Positions 7,327 through 15,637 of a DNA stretch of 57,680 bases are shown one piece after another. The stretch spans positions 1-57,680 of the forward strand of contig NZ_AXWW01000053.1 of NCBI RefSeq assembly GCF_000482865.1, read 5' to 3'. This DNA comes from Actinokineospora inagensis DSM 44258 (lineage in GTDB: Bacteria > Actinomycetota > Actinomycetes > Mycobacteriales > Pseudonocardiaceae). The position numbers were made by a program, and so were the translations under genes. Positions within the stretch are counted from its first letter, which is position 1; the number at the start of each line of letters is the position of its first letter. Under the pieces are notes generated by a model, which was given only the letters and a program-made list of their open reading frames with translations, had not been told where the DNA came from and did no database searches.

Positions 7327-8579
7327 GACACCCAGGGCAGGTACGGGCGGTTGACCTCGACGAGCCGGGCGGCCAGCTTCTCCGCCACCGACACCTGACC
7401 GATCAACGGGTGCGCGAGCAGCGCCTCGGTGACCAGGTCGATGCCACCGGTGATGGCGGCGCGCACGGCGATCGACTCGTACGCCGACACGTGCGAGATC
7501 AGGCCCGCCTGCAACGGCGCGACCGGGGCGATCGGCCAGGTCTGGGCGCCCGCGCCGGTCACCGTCGCCGGGACCTCGATGACGGCGTTGTCCGGCAGGA
7601 ACGGCAGCGTGCCGTTGTTGCGGACGTTGACCACGTGCACGTCCCCGCCCTCACCGAACAGCGACGCGAGCAGGGCCACCGCGGCCTCGGAGTAGAATGC
7701 GCCGCCGCGGCTGGCCAGCAGGTCCGGCTTGGTGTCGACGGACGGGTCGGCGTAGAGCGCGAGCAGTTTGTCCTCGACCTCGGCGACCGCGCTGGCCCGG
7801 GTCGGCGAGACCCGCTGCTCCTCGACGACGGCGTCGTGCTCGTAGAAGTACCGCAGGTAGTACGACGGGACCACGCCCAGCCGGTGCAGGACGCTCTCCG
7901 GCAGCCCGATCTGCTTGGCGATCACCTCGCCGTGCTGGTCGAGCAGCCGCGGCAGGACGTCCTCGCCGCGCACGTAGACCGAGCGGACCCAGGTGAGGTG
8001 GTTGAGGCCGACGTGGTCGAGGGCCACCCGGTCGGGTTCGACGTCGAGCAGCGCGGCGAACCGGCGCTGGAAGCCGATCGCCACGTTGCACAGGCCGATG
8101 GCCCGGTGCCCGGCGTCGAGCAGGGCCCGGGTGACGATGCCGACCGGGTTGGTGAAGTCCACGATCCAGGCGCGCGGCGCGACCGAGGCGATCCGCTCGG
8201 CCGCGTCGAGCACCACCGGCACCGTGCGCAGCGCCATGGCCAGACCGCCCGCGCCGGTGGTCTCCTGGCCGACGCAGCCGCACTCCAGCGGCACCGTCTC
8301 GTCCTGGTGGCGCATGGCCTGACCGCCGACGCGCAACTGCAGCAGCACCGCGTCGGCGCCCGCCACGCCCAGTTCCAACTCGCTGCTCGTGGTGATCTTG
8401 GCCGGGTGGCCCGCGCGGGCGAGGATCCGCGCGGACACACCCCCGACCAGTTCCAGCCGCCGGGCGTCCGGGTCGATCAGCACCAGCTCGGTGACCGGTA
8501 ACTCCGAGCGCAGCCGGGCGATGCCGTCCACGAGCTCCGGGGTGTAGGTCGAGCCGCCGCCGACGACAGCGAGTTTCAC
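7323..8579 (-). CDS. Glycoside hydrolase family 4, 6-phospho-beta-glucosidase type
   Basis: The 418-residue enzyme starts with the NAD-binding motif VVGGGSTYTPELVDG, diagnostic of GH4 6-phospho-beta-glucosidases. It contains FTNPVGIVTRALL, the metal-binding Cys in GLCNVAIG and the catalytic-site region LDHVGLNHLTW. GH4 enzymes need NAD+ and a divalent metal and cleave phosphorylated disaccharides by a redox-elimination mechanism; ChbF, the phospho-chitobiose hydrolase, belongs here. The GTG at 8579 overlaps the upstream permease stop (GTGA). Because uptake is by an ABC transporter, the substrate would need phosphorylation inside the cell, probably by the adjacent kinase. Confidence 0.88.
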   Translation of the reverse strand: MKLAVVGGGSTYTPELVDGIARLRSELPVTELVLIDPDARRLELVGGVSARILARAGHPAKITTSSELELGVAGADAVLLQLRVGGQAMRHQDETVPLECGCVGQETTGAGGLAMALRTVPVVLDAAERIASVAPRAWIVDFTNPVGIVTRALLDAGHRAIGLCNVAIGFQRRFAALLDVEPDRVALDHVGLNHLTWVRSVYVRGEDVLPRLLDQHGEVIAKQIGLPESVLHRLGVVPSYYLRYFYEHDAVVEEQRVSPTRASAVAEVEDKLLALYADPSVDTKPDLLASRGGAFYSEAAVALLASLFGEGGDVHVVNVRNNGTLPFLPDNAVIEVPATVTGAGAQTWPIAPVAPLQAGLISHVSAYESIAVRAAITGGIDLVTEALLAHPLIGQVSVAEKLAARLVEVNRPYLPWVS

Positions 8580-9478
8580 TTGATGGCTCCCGAGGTGAGG
8601 CCTGCCTGGATCTGCCGCTGGAAGATCAGGTAGATCACCAGCGCCGGGATGATCGTCATGCTCAGCGCGGCGAACAGGCCGGGCCAGTCGGCCTGGTAGC
8701 CCGCGTTGGTGGAGATGTTCGCGATGCCCTGGGTGAGCACCCACTTGTCCTGCACGTTGCCGGAGAGCAGCACGATCGGCAAGAGGTACTGGTTCCACTG
8801 GCCGATCACGTTGAAGATGGTGATGCTGATCAGGCCCGGCTTGGCCATCGGCACCATGATCTGGAAGAACGTCCTGGTGTGCGAGGCGCCGTCGATGATC
8901 GCCGCTTCCGCGATCTGCGAGGGCAAGGTGCGGAAGAACGCGGTCAGGAAGAACACCGTGAACGGCAGCGAGTACGCGATGTAGACCAGGATCAGGCCGG
9001 TGTACGTGTCGAGCAGGCCCAGGTTGCGCACCACGAAGAACAGCGGCACCAGGGCGAGGAACACCGGGAACACCATGCCCGAGACGAACATGACGTAGAG
9101 GAACCGGCTGCCCCGGAAGGAGAACCGGGCCAGCACGTAGGCCGCCATCGCGCCGAGCAGCATCGTCCCGGCGGTGGACAGGCCGACCACCAGCACGCTG
9201 TTGAACAGGTACCGGCCGATGTTGGCCTTGTCCCACGCCCGGCCCCAGGAGTCCCAGTGGATCGAGCTGGGCAGCCCGAGCGGCTGGGTGAAGATCTGGG
9301 TGTTCGTCTTGAACGAGGCCAGGAACGTCCACAGGATCGGCAGGATCACGGTGCCCGCCCAGATCACCAGGGCGAGGTGGGAAAGTCCACTGAGGACCGG
9401 GTTGCCGCCGCGGTTGACCCGGCGCCGAGCCGGTGCCGGGGTCGGGCGCTCGACCGGTGGGTCCAAGGTGACGCTCAT
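8576..9478 (-). CDS. Carbohydrate ABC transporter permease (MalG type)
   Basis: A 300-residue inner-membrane permease of the CUT1 family with about six membrane segments and the EAA-type loop EAAIIDGASHTRTFFQIMVPMAKP that contacts the ATPase. A proline-rich cytoplasmic N-terminus of about 30 residues precedes the first helix. It starts one base after the stop of the MalF-type permease. No ATPase is encoded in the operon; in actinomycetes CUT1 importers commonly share the distant MsiK ATPase. Confidence 0.92.
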   Translation of the reverse strand: MSVTLDPPVERPTPAPARRRVNRGGNPVLSGLSHLALVIWAGTVILPILWTFLASFKTNTQIFTQPLGLPSSIHWDSWGRAWDKANIGRYLFNSVLVVGLSTAGTMLLGAMAAYVLARFSFRGSRFLYVMFVSGMVFPVFLALVPLFFVVRNLGLLDTYTGLILVYIAYSLPFTVFFLTAFFRTLPSQIAEAAIIDGASHTRTFFQIMVPMAKPGLISITIFNVIGQWNQYLLPIVLLSGNVQDKWVLTQGIANISTNAGYQADWPGLFAALSMTIIPALVIYLIFQRQIQAGLTSGAIK

Positions 9479-9479
9479 G

Positions 9480-10382
9480 TCAGTACTCGATCCGTTCCCG
9501 CCGGGTCACCCGCAGGGTGAGCACGGCGAAGGTGAGGCTGAGGATGAACAGCGCCACACCCATCGACGACGCGTAGCCGTACTTGGAGAAGGTGAACGCG
9601 TTGCGCCAGATCTCCAGCGGCAGCACGGTGGTCGCGCCGTCCGGGCCGCCGCGGTCCACCGAGAGGGTGGCGACCAGGGCGAACCCGTCGAACGCCGCGA
9701 TGCCCAGGTACACCCAGGCGACCTGCACGGTGTCCCACAGCAGCGGCAGGGTGACCTGGAAGAACATCCGGGCCTTGCTGCACCCGTCGAGCTCCGCCGC
9801 CTCGATGACCTCCTGCGGGATGCTGGCCATGCCCGCGGCGAAGAGGACCACGTAGAAGCCGACCGACTGCCACACCAGCACCGCGATCAGCGACCACAGC
9901 GCCAGGTTCGGGTTGGTCAGCCAGCCGACCGAGGGCAGGCCGAGCGCGTCGAGCAGGCCGTTGAGCACGCCCGCCTTGTCCGGCCGGTACATCGCCTGGA
10001 ACAGCACGCCGATGACGGCGACCGCCAGCACCTGCGGGAAGAAGAACACGGCCTGGTAGAACTTCGAACCCCGCACGCCCTTCGTGCCGCCGCCCATGTT
10101 GAGCAGGAACGCGAAGAACAACCCGATGACCAGGGTGATCAGCGGGAGCGCGACGAGCAGCACCAGGTGGTGGGTGACGGCCTTCCAGAACACCTCGTCC
10201 TTGAACAGCTTGACGAAGTTGTCGATGCCGTTGAAGTGCGGGCTGGCCGACACACCGCGCCAGTCGGTGAACGCCAGGTAGAACGCCTGCAGGTACGGCC
10301 CGATCATGAAGACCAGGTAGAGGAGGACCGGCAGCGCCAGGAAGCCGAAGACGAACCTGGCGCCGCCGCGGGGAAGCCTCAT
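9480..10382 (-). CDS. Carbohydrate ABC transporter permease (MalF type)
   Basis: A 300-residue CUT1 permease with six predicted membrane segments, an N-terminal LPVLLYLVFMIGPYLQAFYLA helix region and the EAA loop EAAELDGCSKARMFFQVTLP. It pairs with the next permease to form the membrane channel of a binding-protein-dependent sugar importer. The ATG at 10382 overlaps the binding-protein stop (ATGA). Confidence 0.92.
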   Translation of the reverse strand: MRLPRGGARFVFGFLALPVLLYLVFMIGPYLQAFYLAFTDWRGVSASPHFNGIDNFVKLFKDEVFWKAVTHHLVLLVALPLITLVIGLFFAFLLNMGGGTKGVRGSKFYQAVFFFPQVLAVAVIGVLFQAMYRPDKAGVLNGLLDALGLPSVGWLTNPNLALWSLIAVLVWQSVGFYVVLFAAGMASIPQEVIEAAELDGCSKARMFFQVTLPLLWDTVQVAWVYLGIAAFDGFALVATLSVDRGGPDGATTVLPLEIWRNAFTFSKYGYASSMGVALFILSLTFAVLTLRVTRRERIEY

Positions 10383-11806
10383 GAGGTGCGGTTCTGCTTC
10401 GGGGTGGAGGAGTCGGCCTTGACCGCGTCGGCCTTCGCCTGCACCTGCTTGCAGAACTCCTCAGCGGAGATCCGGCCGAACATCAGCTCGTTGGTCTTCG
10501 AGCGCAGCGCGGTCTCGAACTCCTTGTACCAGTCCTCGAACAGGTTGTAGGTGATGATGTTGTCGCCTGCCTTGTTGAGCGCCTCGTTGGAGCTCTTGTT
10601 GCCCGGGGACAGCGACAGGCCGTCGGCGGCACCCTTGACCACGGTGATGTTGCCGGTCTTCTGGGTGAAGCCGCGCGCGCCCTCCTTGGAGAGCATGATG
10701 CGCATGTACTCCAGCGCGCCGGCGCGGTTCTTGGCCTTGGACGGGATGATGTAGCTCTCGCCCGCGGCGGCGCGGACGGCGCCGTAGGGCAGCTTGTCGG
10801 ACGCGCTCACGCTCGGCGTCGGGGCGACCGCGTACTGGAAGGTGGCCGGGGTCTGGTCCTTCTGCTCGTTCTCCAGCCACGACCCGCTCGGGTACATGCC
10901 GACCTGGCCCTGGTTCTGCGCGGTCTGCACCTCGGTGTGGATCAGGCCCTCGAACGACGGGTCGAGGTACTTCTTGCCGATCATCGCCCAGGCCTCGGCC
11001 GCCTGGCGGACCGGGTCGGAGGTCCAGACGCCGTCCTTGAGGTTGTCCATGTCGATGAGCACCTGGTTGCCCGCGATCTTGCCCGCGGTGATGGCGATCA
11101 TCCAGTACTGGTAGTAGGACGCGTTCTTGCCCGCGTAGGCGTAGGGCTTGAGGCCCGCGGCCTTGATCTTGCCGAGGAGGGCGTCGAACTCCTCGAAGGT
11201 GGTGGCGGGGGCCCAGTTGTTCTTCTGGAACAGCGCCGAGTCGTACCAGAGGCCGTACACGGTGTAGATGTACTTCATCAGGAACGGCTTGCCCGCGACC
11301 AGACCGGCCTCGACGCTGCCGGGCATCAGCGAGTCGCGGACCTTGCCGCTGCCGCCGAGCGCGGGGGCGTCGAACAGCTCGGTCAGGTCGAGCAACTGGC
11401 CCTCGCCCTGCAGCGCGCCGTTGTCCATCATGTCGCTGCCCGCGTTGGAGATGACGTCGGGCACGTCGCCGCTGGCGAAGCGCGGCTGCAGCGTCTGCGC
11501 GATCTGCTGCGTGGGCACGTGCTTGATGTTGGCCTGCGGGAATTCCTTCTTGTACATCGGCTCGTGCACGTCGGTGGCGTAGGCGTCGCCCAAGCCACCC
11601 TTGAAGATCACGACCTCGAGGCCCGCGTTGGCCGCGACACCGAACGGGTTGTCGGCGGACTTGGTCCCGGTGGGGCCGGAACCGGTGTTGTTGCTGTCAT
11701 CGGAGCCGAAGGCGCACGCGGAGAGCGGACCCGCCGCGAGCGCGGCCATCCCCAGCCCCTTGAGCACAGACCGACGACTGGGGTTCTGCGGAAGCGCACC
11801 GGACAT
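10379..11806 (-). CDS. Sugar ABC transporter substrate-binding lipoprotein
   Basis: The 475-residue protein has a twin-arginine-like start (SRRSVLKGLG) running into a hydrophobic stretch and lipobox (GPLSAC, Cys about residue 33), so it is probably a Tat-exported lipoprotein. The body is a CUT1 binding protein (GLGDAYATDVHEPMYKKEFP, DVISNAGSDMM, GMYPSGSWLENEQ). It resembles NgcE/DasA-type actinomycete binding proteins. The start is the ATG at 11806, after a strong GAAGGAG site. It is the first gene of a five-gene operon with 1- to 4-base junctions. Confidence 0.9.
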   Translation of the reverse strand: MSGALPQNPSRRSVLKGLGMAALAAGPLSACAFGSDDSNNTGSGPTGTKSADNPFGVAANAGLEVVIFKGGLGDAYATDVHEPMYKKEFPQANIKHVPTQQIAQTLQPRFASGDVPDVISNAGSDMMDNGALQGEGQLLDLTELFDAPALGGSGKVRDSLMPGSVEAGLVAGKPFLMKYIYTVYGLWYDSALFQKNNWAPATTFEEFDALLGKIKAAGLKPYAYAGKNASYYQYWMIAITAGKIAGNQVLIDMDNLKDGVWTSDPVRQAAEAWAMIGKKYLDPSFEGLIHTEVQTAQNQGQVGMYPSGSWLENEQKDQTPATFQYAVAPTPSVSASDKLPYGAVRAAAGESYIIPSKAKNRAGALEYMRIMLSKEGARGFTQKTGNITVVKGAADGLSLSPGNKSSNEALNKAGDNIITYNLFEDWYKEFETALRSKTNELMFGRISAEEFCKQVQAKADAVKADSSTPKQNRTS

Positions 11807-11903
11807 GTAGAAACTCCTTCGACCGTCACGCGACCGGTTCGCGGGGCGCCGCCCAATGCTCGGGGCGGACCCGGTGGCCGGGCAATCGGACAGATGGGTG
11901 ATT

Positions 11904-11915
11904 TGGTCTAGACCA
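11904..11915. promoter_or_regulatory. DasR-type operator (dre) upstream of the sugar operon
   Basis: TGGTCTAGACCA is a perfect 12-base palindrome, 89 bases upstream of the binding-protein ATG. It equals the core of the DasR-responsive element recognised by the GntR/HutC regulator of GlcNAc metabolism in actinomycetes. Outer positions are less symmetric. This predicts repression released by amino-sugar phosphates. Confidence 0.8.
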
Positions 11916-11992
11916 TACTCGGTGAATATGGGCTTGGCCAGCACCGATGTCGAACTCGATCTTGCTATTTTCTCGGCGGCAACGGTGTGAAA

Positions 11993-12577
11993 TCAGTTCG
12001 AATCCGCCTCTTGACTCCGGTCGCCCCGAGGACCAAAGTGACGCGGTTGCGTGTCGTGCACCACAGCGCCGCCCAGGTGCCTGCGGAAGAAGGTGGTCGC
12101 CCGGAGGACCCCTTCGGGATCGCGCGAGTGACCAGGGACAACACCGACCTCGATCCACCCGCAGGACCGGTAGAGCGCGTCCGCCGGGCTGTCCGACTCG
12201 GTGTCCAACAACAACAGCGTCACCCCGCGGGCCAGCGCACCCTCTTCCGCCGCCGCCAAAAGTGCCCGCCCCAGCCCGCGACCGCGCGCGTCCCGGTGCA
12301 CGATGAGCTTGGCCAACTCGGCCCGGTGCCTGCCGTTGTCGTAGTCGGCGAGTCTGAGTTGGACAGTCCCGACCACCCGTTCACCAGCGCGGACAACCCA
12401 GAGCAGCAGCCGACCCGAGGCCAAAGCGGACTCCAGTCCTAACCACCAGGTCCGGGCGGCCTCGGGGCGCAGCGGGTGCAGGAACCCCACCGAGGCGCCC
12501 GCCGCCACCGCGTCGACCAGCAACTCGGCGAGGTCGTCGACGACGGCGGGGAGGTCGTCGGGCCGCAACAACAGCAT
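11993..12577 (-). CDS. GNAT-family N-acetyltransferase
   Basis: The 194-residue product is a GNAT enzyme: VVGTVQLRLADYDNGRHRAELAKL beta strands, acetyl-CoA loop VHRDARGRGLGRALL and the C-terminal LYRSCGWIEVGVVPG motif. It would transfer an acetyl group to an unidentified amine. The ATG at 12577 was chosen (GAGG eight bases upstream; homology begins at MLLLRPDDL). About 20 polar residues after the GNAT core are unusual. It diverges from crcB across a 73-base gap. Confidence 0.85.
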   Translation of the reverse strand: MLLLRPDDLPAVVDDLAELLVDAVAAGASVGFLHPLRPEAARTWWLGLESALASGRLLLWVVRAGERVVGTVQLRLADYDNGRHRAELAKLIVHRDARGRGLGRALLAAAEEGALARGVTLLLLDTESDSPADALYRSCGWIEVGVVPGHSRDPEGVLRATTFFRRHLGGAVVHDTQPRHFGPRGDRSQEADSN

Positions 12578-12650
12578 GGGGGCATCCTCTACAGCGCGGC
12601 CGTCCGGGCACAACAGGTATCCCGGCGATCCACACGACAGGGCGGTGGCG

Positions 12651-13028
12651 GTGCGGCAGACCAGCGCGGCGGTGATCACGGTAGCGGTGGGCGGGGTGAT
12701 CGGGGCACTGGCCAGGTACGGCGCGGGCACGCTGTGGCCCGGCCCGTGGACAACGCTGGGAATCAACGCTGTCGGATGTCTGACGATGGGTGTATTGATG
12801 GTCTTGGTGACCGAGGTCCGCATTCCGCACCCCCTGGTCAGACTGTTTCTCGGAACGGGCGTCCTGGGTGGATTCACCACTTTCTCGACATTCTGCGCGG
12901 ATTTCTGCCGACTGGTCCCGACGGCGCCGCTGGAAGCATTCAGTTACCTGATCGCCACGCTTACAGCGGCACTCGCCGGGGTGTCACTGGGAATGTTCAC
13001 CACCCGGCGGCTGGCGGGGCTGCGGTGA
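12651..13028 (+). CDS. crcB: Fluoride efflux channel subunit CrcB (FluC), first copy
   Basis: About 125 residues, four membrane helices, with the Fluc hallmarks GGVIGALARYGAG near the start, GINAVGCLTMG in helix 2 and the pore motif GGFTTFSTF in helix 3. Fluc channels export fluoride as antiparallel dimers. Many actinobacteria encode two adjacent, probably heterodimerising subunits, as here. The GTG at 12651 is preferred (ACAGGG upstream); a GTG two codons earlier is possible. I see no fluoride riboswitch in the 73-base leader. Confidence 0.9.
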   Translation: MRQTSAAVITVAVGGVIGALARYGAGTLWPGPWTTLGINAVGCLTMGVLMVLVTEVRIPHPLVRLFLGTGVLGGFTTFSTFCADFCRLVPTAPLEAFSYLIATLTAALAGVSLGMFTTRRLAGLR

Positions 13029-13375
13029 ACCCGGTCGCGCAGGTCGCGCTGGGCGCGGCCGTCGGCGCCCCGCTGCGCTACCTGGTCGACCGGGCCATCC
13101 CCCGGCCCACCGGGTTCCCGCGCGGCACGCTGGTGGTCAACGTGGTCGGCAGCACCGTGCTGGGCGTGGTCACCGGGGTCGCGCACCTGCAACTGCTGCT
13201 GGGAACCGGCTTCTGCGGGGCGCTGACCACGTACTCCACCTTCTCCTACGAGACCACGGTCCTCTTCGAGGCGCGGGCGCCGCGCCGGGCCGTGCTCAAC
13301 GTGGTGCTGTCGGTGACCGCCGGGGTAGCGGCATTCTGGGCGGGCCTCGCCGGCGGGCAAGCCCTCGCCGGCTGA
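13025..13375 (+). CDS. crcB: Fluoride efflux channel subunit CrcB (FluC), second copy
   Basis: A 116-residue partner of the preceding gene, with GAPLRYLVDRA, VVNVVGSTVLG and the pore motif GALTTYSTFSYET, and four membrane helices. Its GTG overlaps the first copy's stop by four bases (GTGA), consistent with coupled synthesis and heterodimer assembly. It is shorter at both termini than the first copy. Confidence 0.9.
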   Translation: MNPVAQVALGAAVGAPLRYLVDRAIPRPTGFPRGTLVVNVVGSTVLGVVTGVAHLQLLLGTGFCGALTTYSTFSYETTVLFEARAPRRAVLNVVLSVTAGVAAFWAGLAGGQALAG

Positions 13376-13396
13376 CCCGCCCGGCCGGAGGGACAC

Positions 13397-13999
13397 ATGA
13401 AGGTCTACGCCGAACGCCCGAACCGCCTGCTCCGCCAACTGCTCGCCGACCTCGCCGCCATCGCGGTGGCCGGGCTGGCCGTGTGGCTGGCGCTGACCGT
13501 CCGCGACACCGTGCTCGCCCTGCGCGCCCCCGGCGACCGCCTGGTCGACGCTGGGACCGCCTTACGGGGCACCTTCGACACGGCGGCCGACAAGGCCAGT
13601 CACGTCCCGTTGGTGGGCGGCTCACTGGCCGACGCGCTGCACACCGGGTCGGACGCCGGAATCCGGATCTCCGACGCGGGCTGGCAGCAGATCAGCGCGG
13701 TGGAGGACCTGGCGTTCTGGCTGACGGTCGTGCTGATCGTGGTACCGGTGCTGTTCCTGGTGCTGACCTGGCTGCCACTGCGCGTGCACTACACCCGTCA
13801 GGCCACCGGGGCCGTGCGGCTGCGCGCGCTGGGCGAGCACGGTCACGACCTGCTGGCGCTGCGCGCGTTGTCGACCCAGCCGTTCACCCGGCTGGCCGGA
13901 GTCGGCCCGGTGGGCGACGGCTGGCGCTCGGCCGACCCGGCGGCGGTCCGCGTGCTGGCGGGCCTGGAACTCCGCCGACTCGGTCTGCGCGAGGTGTGA
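13397..13999 (+). CDS. Membrane protein of unknown function with two helices
   Basis: A 200-residue protein with one membrane helix at about residues 14-36 (LADLAAIAVAGLAVWLALTV), an extracytoplasmic loop of about 75 residues, a second helix at about 112-132 (WLTVVLIVVPVLFLVLTWLP) and a cytoplasmic tail containing ALGEHGHDLLALRALSTQPF. I recognise the architecture from actinomycete genomes but no function is established. The ATG at 13397 follows GGAGGG. It sits 21 bases after crcB and is probably co-transcribed with it. Confidence 0.75.
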   Translation: MKVYAERPNRLLRQLLADLAAIAVAGLAVWLALTVRDTVLALRAPGDRLVDAGTALRGTFDTAADKASHVPLVGGSLADALHTGSDAGIRISDAGWQQISAVEDLAFWLTVVLIVVPVLFLVLTWLPLRVHYTRQATGAVRLRALGEHGHDLLALRALSTQPFTRLAGVGPVGDGWRSADPAAVRVLAGLELRRLGLREV

Positions 14000-14034
14000 A
14001 ACCCCCGCACTTCGAGTCCACTTCGGACATCCGT

Positions 14035-14055
14035 CACACGTGGGTGTCACGTGTG
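14035..14055. promoter_or_regulatory. Inverted repeat between membrane gene and STAS gene
   Basis: CACACGTG (14035-14042), GGTGT, CACGTGTG (14048-14055): a perfect 8-base inverted repeat, each arm containing the palindrome CACGTG. It lies 35 bases after one stop and 57 bases before the next start, so it may be a terminator or an operator for the STAS gene. Confidence 0.45.
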
Positions 14056-14112
14056 GCCCTCGCCCGAAGCGGGTACCTCGCCGCTACAGCCAAGCTGAGG
14101 AGCCCAACCGCG

Positions 14113-14424
14113 GTGAAGACCGATCCCCACACCCTCGACATCGCCCACCTACGCGACGGCGGGCTGGCGCTCAGCGGGGAACTCGACTACGCCACCGCGC
14201 CGGAACTGACCGCGATGGTGGCGGCGCTGCCGTTGCCGCGGGGAGCCATCCTGACCCTTGACCTCGGGGAGTTGGCGTTCTGCGACTCCAGCGGGTTGTC
14301 GGCGCTGCTCACCGCGTACAAGCGGGTGACTGGGGTCGGGGGGAGGCTGTCCGTGCCGGCGATCGACCCGAACCTGGCCCGGATGCTCGCCATCACGGGG
14401 CTGTCGCATCTGTTTCGGCCGTGA
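14113..14424 (+). CDS. STAS-domain anti-sigma factor antagonist
   Basis: A 103-residue STAS protein of the SpoIIAA/RsbV type: LALSGELDYATAPEL start, then LTLDLGELAFCDSSGLSALLTAYK, where the Ser of D-S-S-G is the usual site phosphorylated by a partner anti-sigma kinase. Unphosphorylated antagonists bind the kinase and free a sigma factor. No RsbW-like kinase is adjacent, so its partner is elsewhere. The GTG at 14113 is preceded by GAGGAG about 12 bases away. Confidence 0.85.
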   Translation: MKTDPHTLDIAHLRDGGLALSGELDYATAPELTAMVAALPLPRGAILTLDLGELAFCDSSGLSALLTAYKRVTGVGGRLSVPAIDPNLARMLAITGLSHLFRP

Positions 14425-14509
14425 TCGTGATCAGAACCGGACGCTGAGCCGGGGGTGCTGACGGCGGGTGGGCCGGCGACGGCCGTGGGCGCCGCGCTGT
14501 TGGGGCTGT

Positions 14510-14757
14510 CGAGTTGTCCACATTGGGTCGACGTATCCCCAGCTTCCGCACGTTCCTTCCGCCATGCCCGTTAGCCGGTAGACTGGGACCGGGGCCGCCC
14601 CCCGGGATGGGGTGGGGGCCGCCTGGACCCGTCCGGGCCGTCAAGTTGTCCACATCGGCTCGACCCATCCCCAGCATCCACACGATCCTTCCGCCATGCC
14701 CGTTAGCCGGTAAACTGGGACCGGGGCTGCCCCCCGGGAGGGTGGGGGCCGCCCGGA
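14510..14757 (+). repeat. Intergenic repeat family, copies A and B in tandem
   Basis: Two tandem units about 132 bases apart. Each has TTGTCCACA (14514-14522; 14646-14654), 52 intervening bases containing CCCCAGC, CTTCCGCC and ATGCCCGTTAG, then CCGGTARACTGG (14575-14586; 14707-14718) and a C-tract/G-tract hairpin (GCCCCCCGGGA and GGGTGGGGGC). The same composite occurs at 15356, 51995 and, inverted, at 42740. TAGACT inside the core resembles an actinomycete -10 element, so each unit could be a small transcription unit ending in a hairpin. Function unknown. Confidence 0.8.
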
Positions 14758-14799
14758 GGGTGCAGGGTTCCGTCGGAGTCGGTTTTGTGCTGGTGGGGT

Positions 14800-14991
14800 G
14801 GGGATTCCGAGTAGGTGTGGTGGTCGGGTGGTGTCGCGGGCCATGGGGCGGTGGGCTTGGGCGATGGTGGTGGTTCCGGTCAGGCGTGGGGCGCTGAGGG
14901 CGAGGGTGCGCGGGGTGGCTGTGGCGCGGGGTGTGGTGGCGGTGCGGGCTCGGGAGTGGTCTTCGCGGTAGGTGGGGTCGCGGACCCGGTG
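14800..14991 (-). pseudogene. C-terminal remnant of an ISAs1-like transposase
   Basis: The minus-strand frame reads HRVRDPTYREDHSR, then ATATPRTLALSAPRLTG, then TTTIAQAHRPMARD and PPHLLGIPT. This parallels the ISAs1-family C-terminus (W-VRD-ED-S, ATLRNLAIGLLRLAG, IA-ALR-ARDP-RPL-LL). Only about 64 residues remain, with no upstream catalytic residues, so it is a decayed fragment. It abuts repeat copy B. The stretch 14992-15265 between it and the next gene holds nothing else I can identify. Confidence 0.6.
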
Positions 14992-15265
14992 CTCGCTGGG
15001 CGCGACATACCGGCCGCGATGAGGATCCCGCCGCGTTCCCAGCGCGGCGCGTCCGCGACCCACTCTCTAGATCATCGCCGTGAGGGGACAGGACCGGCGG
15101 CCACCGGCGCCATGGTCAACACCGTGGCCTGCGAGTGACGCACCCCATGCGGAGATCCCGCCACACAACACCGTGTTGAAGGTGTTCCCGACCCGCACGG
15201 TCCACCACGAGCGCGATCGGGGAACAGGCAGTCTCACATGATCATGGGACCCGGGGCACTCATGA

Positions 15266-15598
15266 TCAACCAGAGACCGTTCTCCCATGCGGACCACCGA
15301 CTGTGACGGAGCCCTGCGGGACGAGGTGGGGGCCGCCCGGACCCGTCGGGGCGGTCGAGTTGTCCACATCGGGTCGACCCATCCCCAGCATCCAGACGAT
15401 CCTTCCACCACGCTCGCCAGCCGGTAGACTGGAACCGGGGCCGCCCCCCGGGATGGGGTGGGGGCCGCCTGGACCCGTCGGGGGCGTTGAGGTGTCGGCG
15501 GTGGGGGTCTGGGTGGATGCGTTGAGGGCGATCGTGGCGGCGGCCAGCAGTATGGCGGCGGTGAGTCGGAGGGTGTTCGGCGAGTACAGCCGTCTCAT
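15266..15598 (-). CDS. Small putative secreted protein with repeat-derived C-terminus
   Basis: A 110-residue frame. The first 30 residues form a plausible signal peptide (MRRLYSPNTLRLTAAILLAA, ending near A-L-N-A-S), and the ATG at 15598 follows GAGAGGGG. From about residue 40 the frame runs through intergenic repeat copy C, so the Gly/Pro-rich tail (TGPGGPHPIPGGGPGSSLPA) is translated repeat rather than a conserved domain. It lies 39 bases downstream of the ArsR gene on the same strand and may be co-transcribed. Either the gene was truncated by repeat insertion or the frame is fortuitous after residue 40. Confidence 0.4.
   Translation of the reverse strand: MRRLYSPNTLRLTAAILLAAATIALNASTQTPTADTSTPPTGPGGPHPIPGGGPGSSLPAGERGGRIVWMLGMGRPDVDNSTAPTGPGGPHLVPQGSVTVGGPHGRTVSG
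15323..15478 (+). repeat. Intergenic repeat family, copy C with partial unit upstream
   Basis: TTGTCCACA at 15360-15368, CCGGTAGACTGG at 15421-15432 and the C/G hairpin to about 15469. The 53-base offset from the end of the box to the core equals that of copies A and B. Before it, 15323-15355 repeats only the tail of a unit (GAGGTGGGGGCCGCC then GGACCCGTC), so a tandem array once existed here. Confidence 0.75.
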
Positions 15599-15637
15599 GG
15601 GGGGATCCCCTCTCTCGCCAGGGAATACCGATGGGGG

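Noticed and set aside
12578-12650. Possible fluoride riboswitch before crcB
   Set aside because: The gap is only 73 bases and lacks the conserved GGNGATGG and CTGATG-type elements of the crcB motif.
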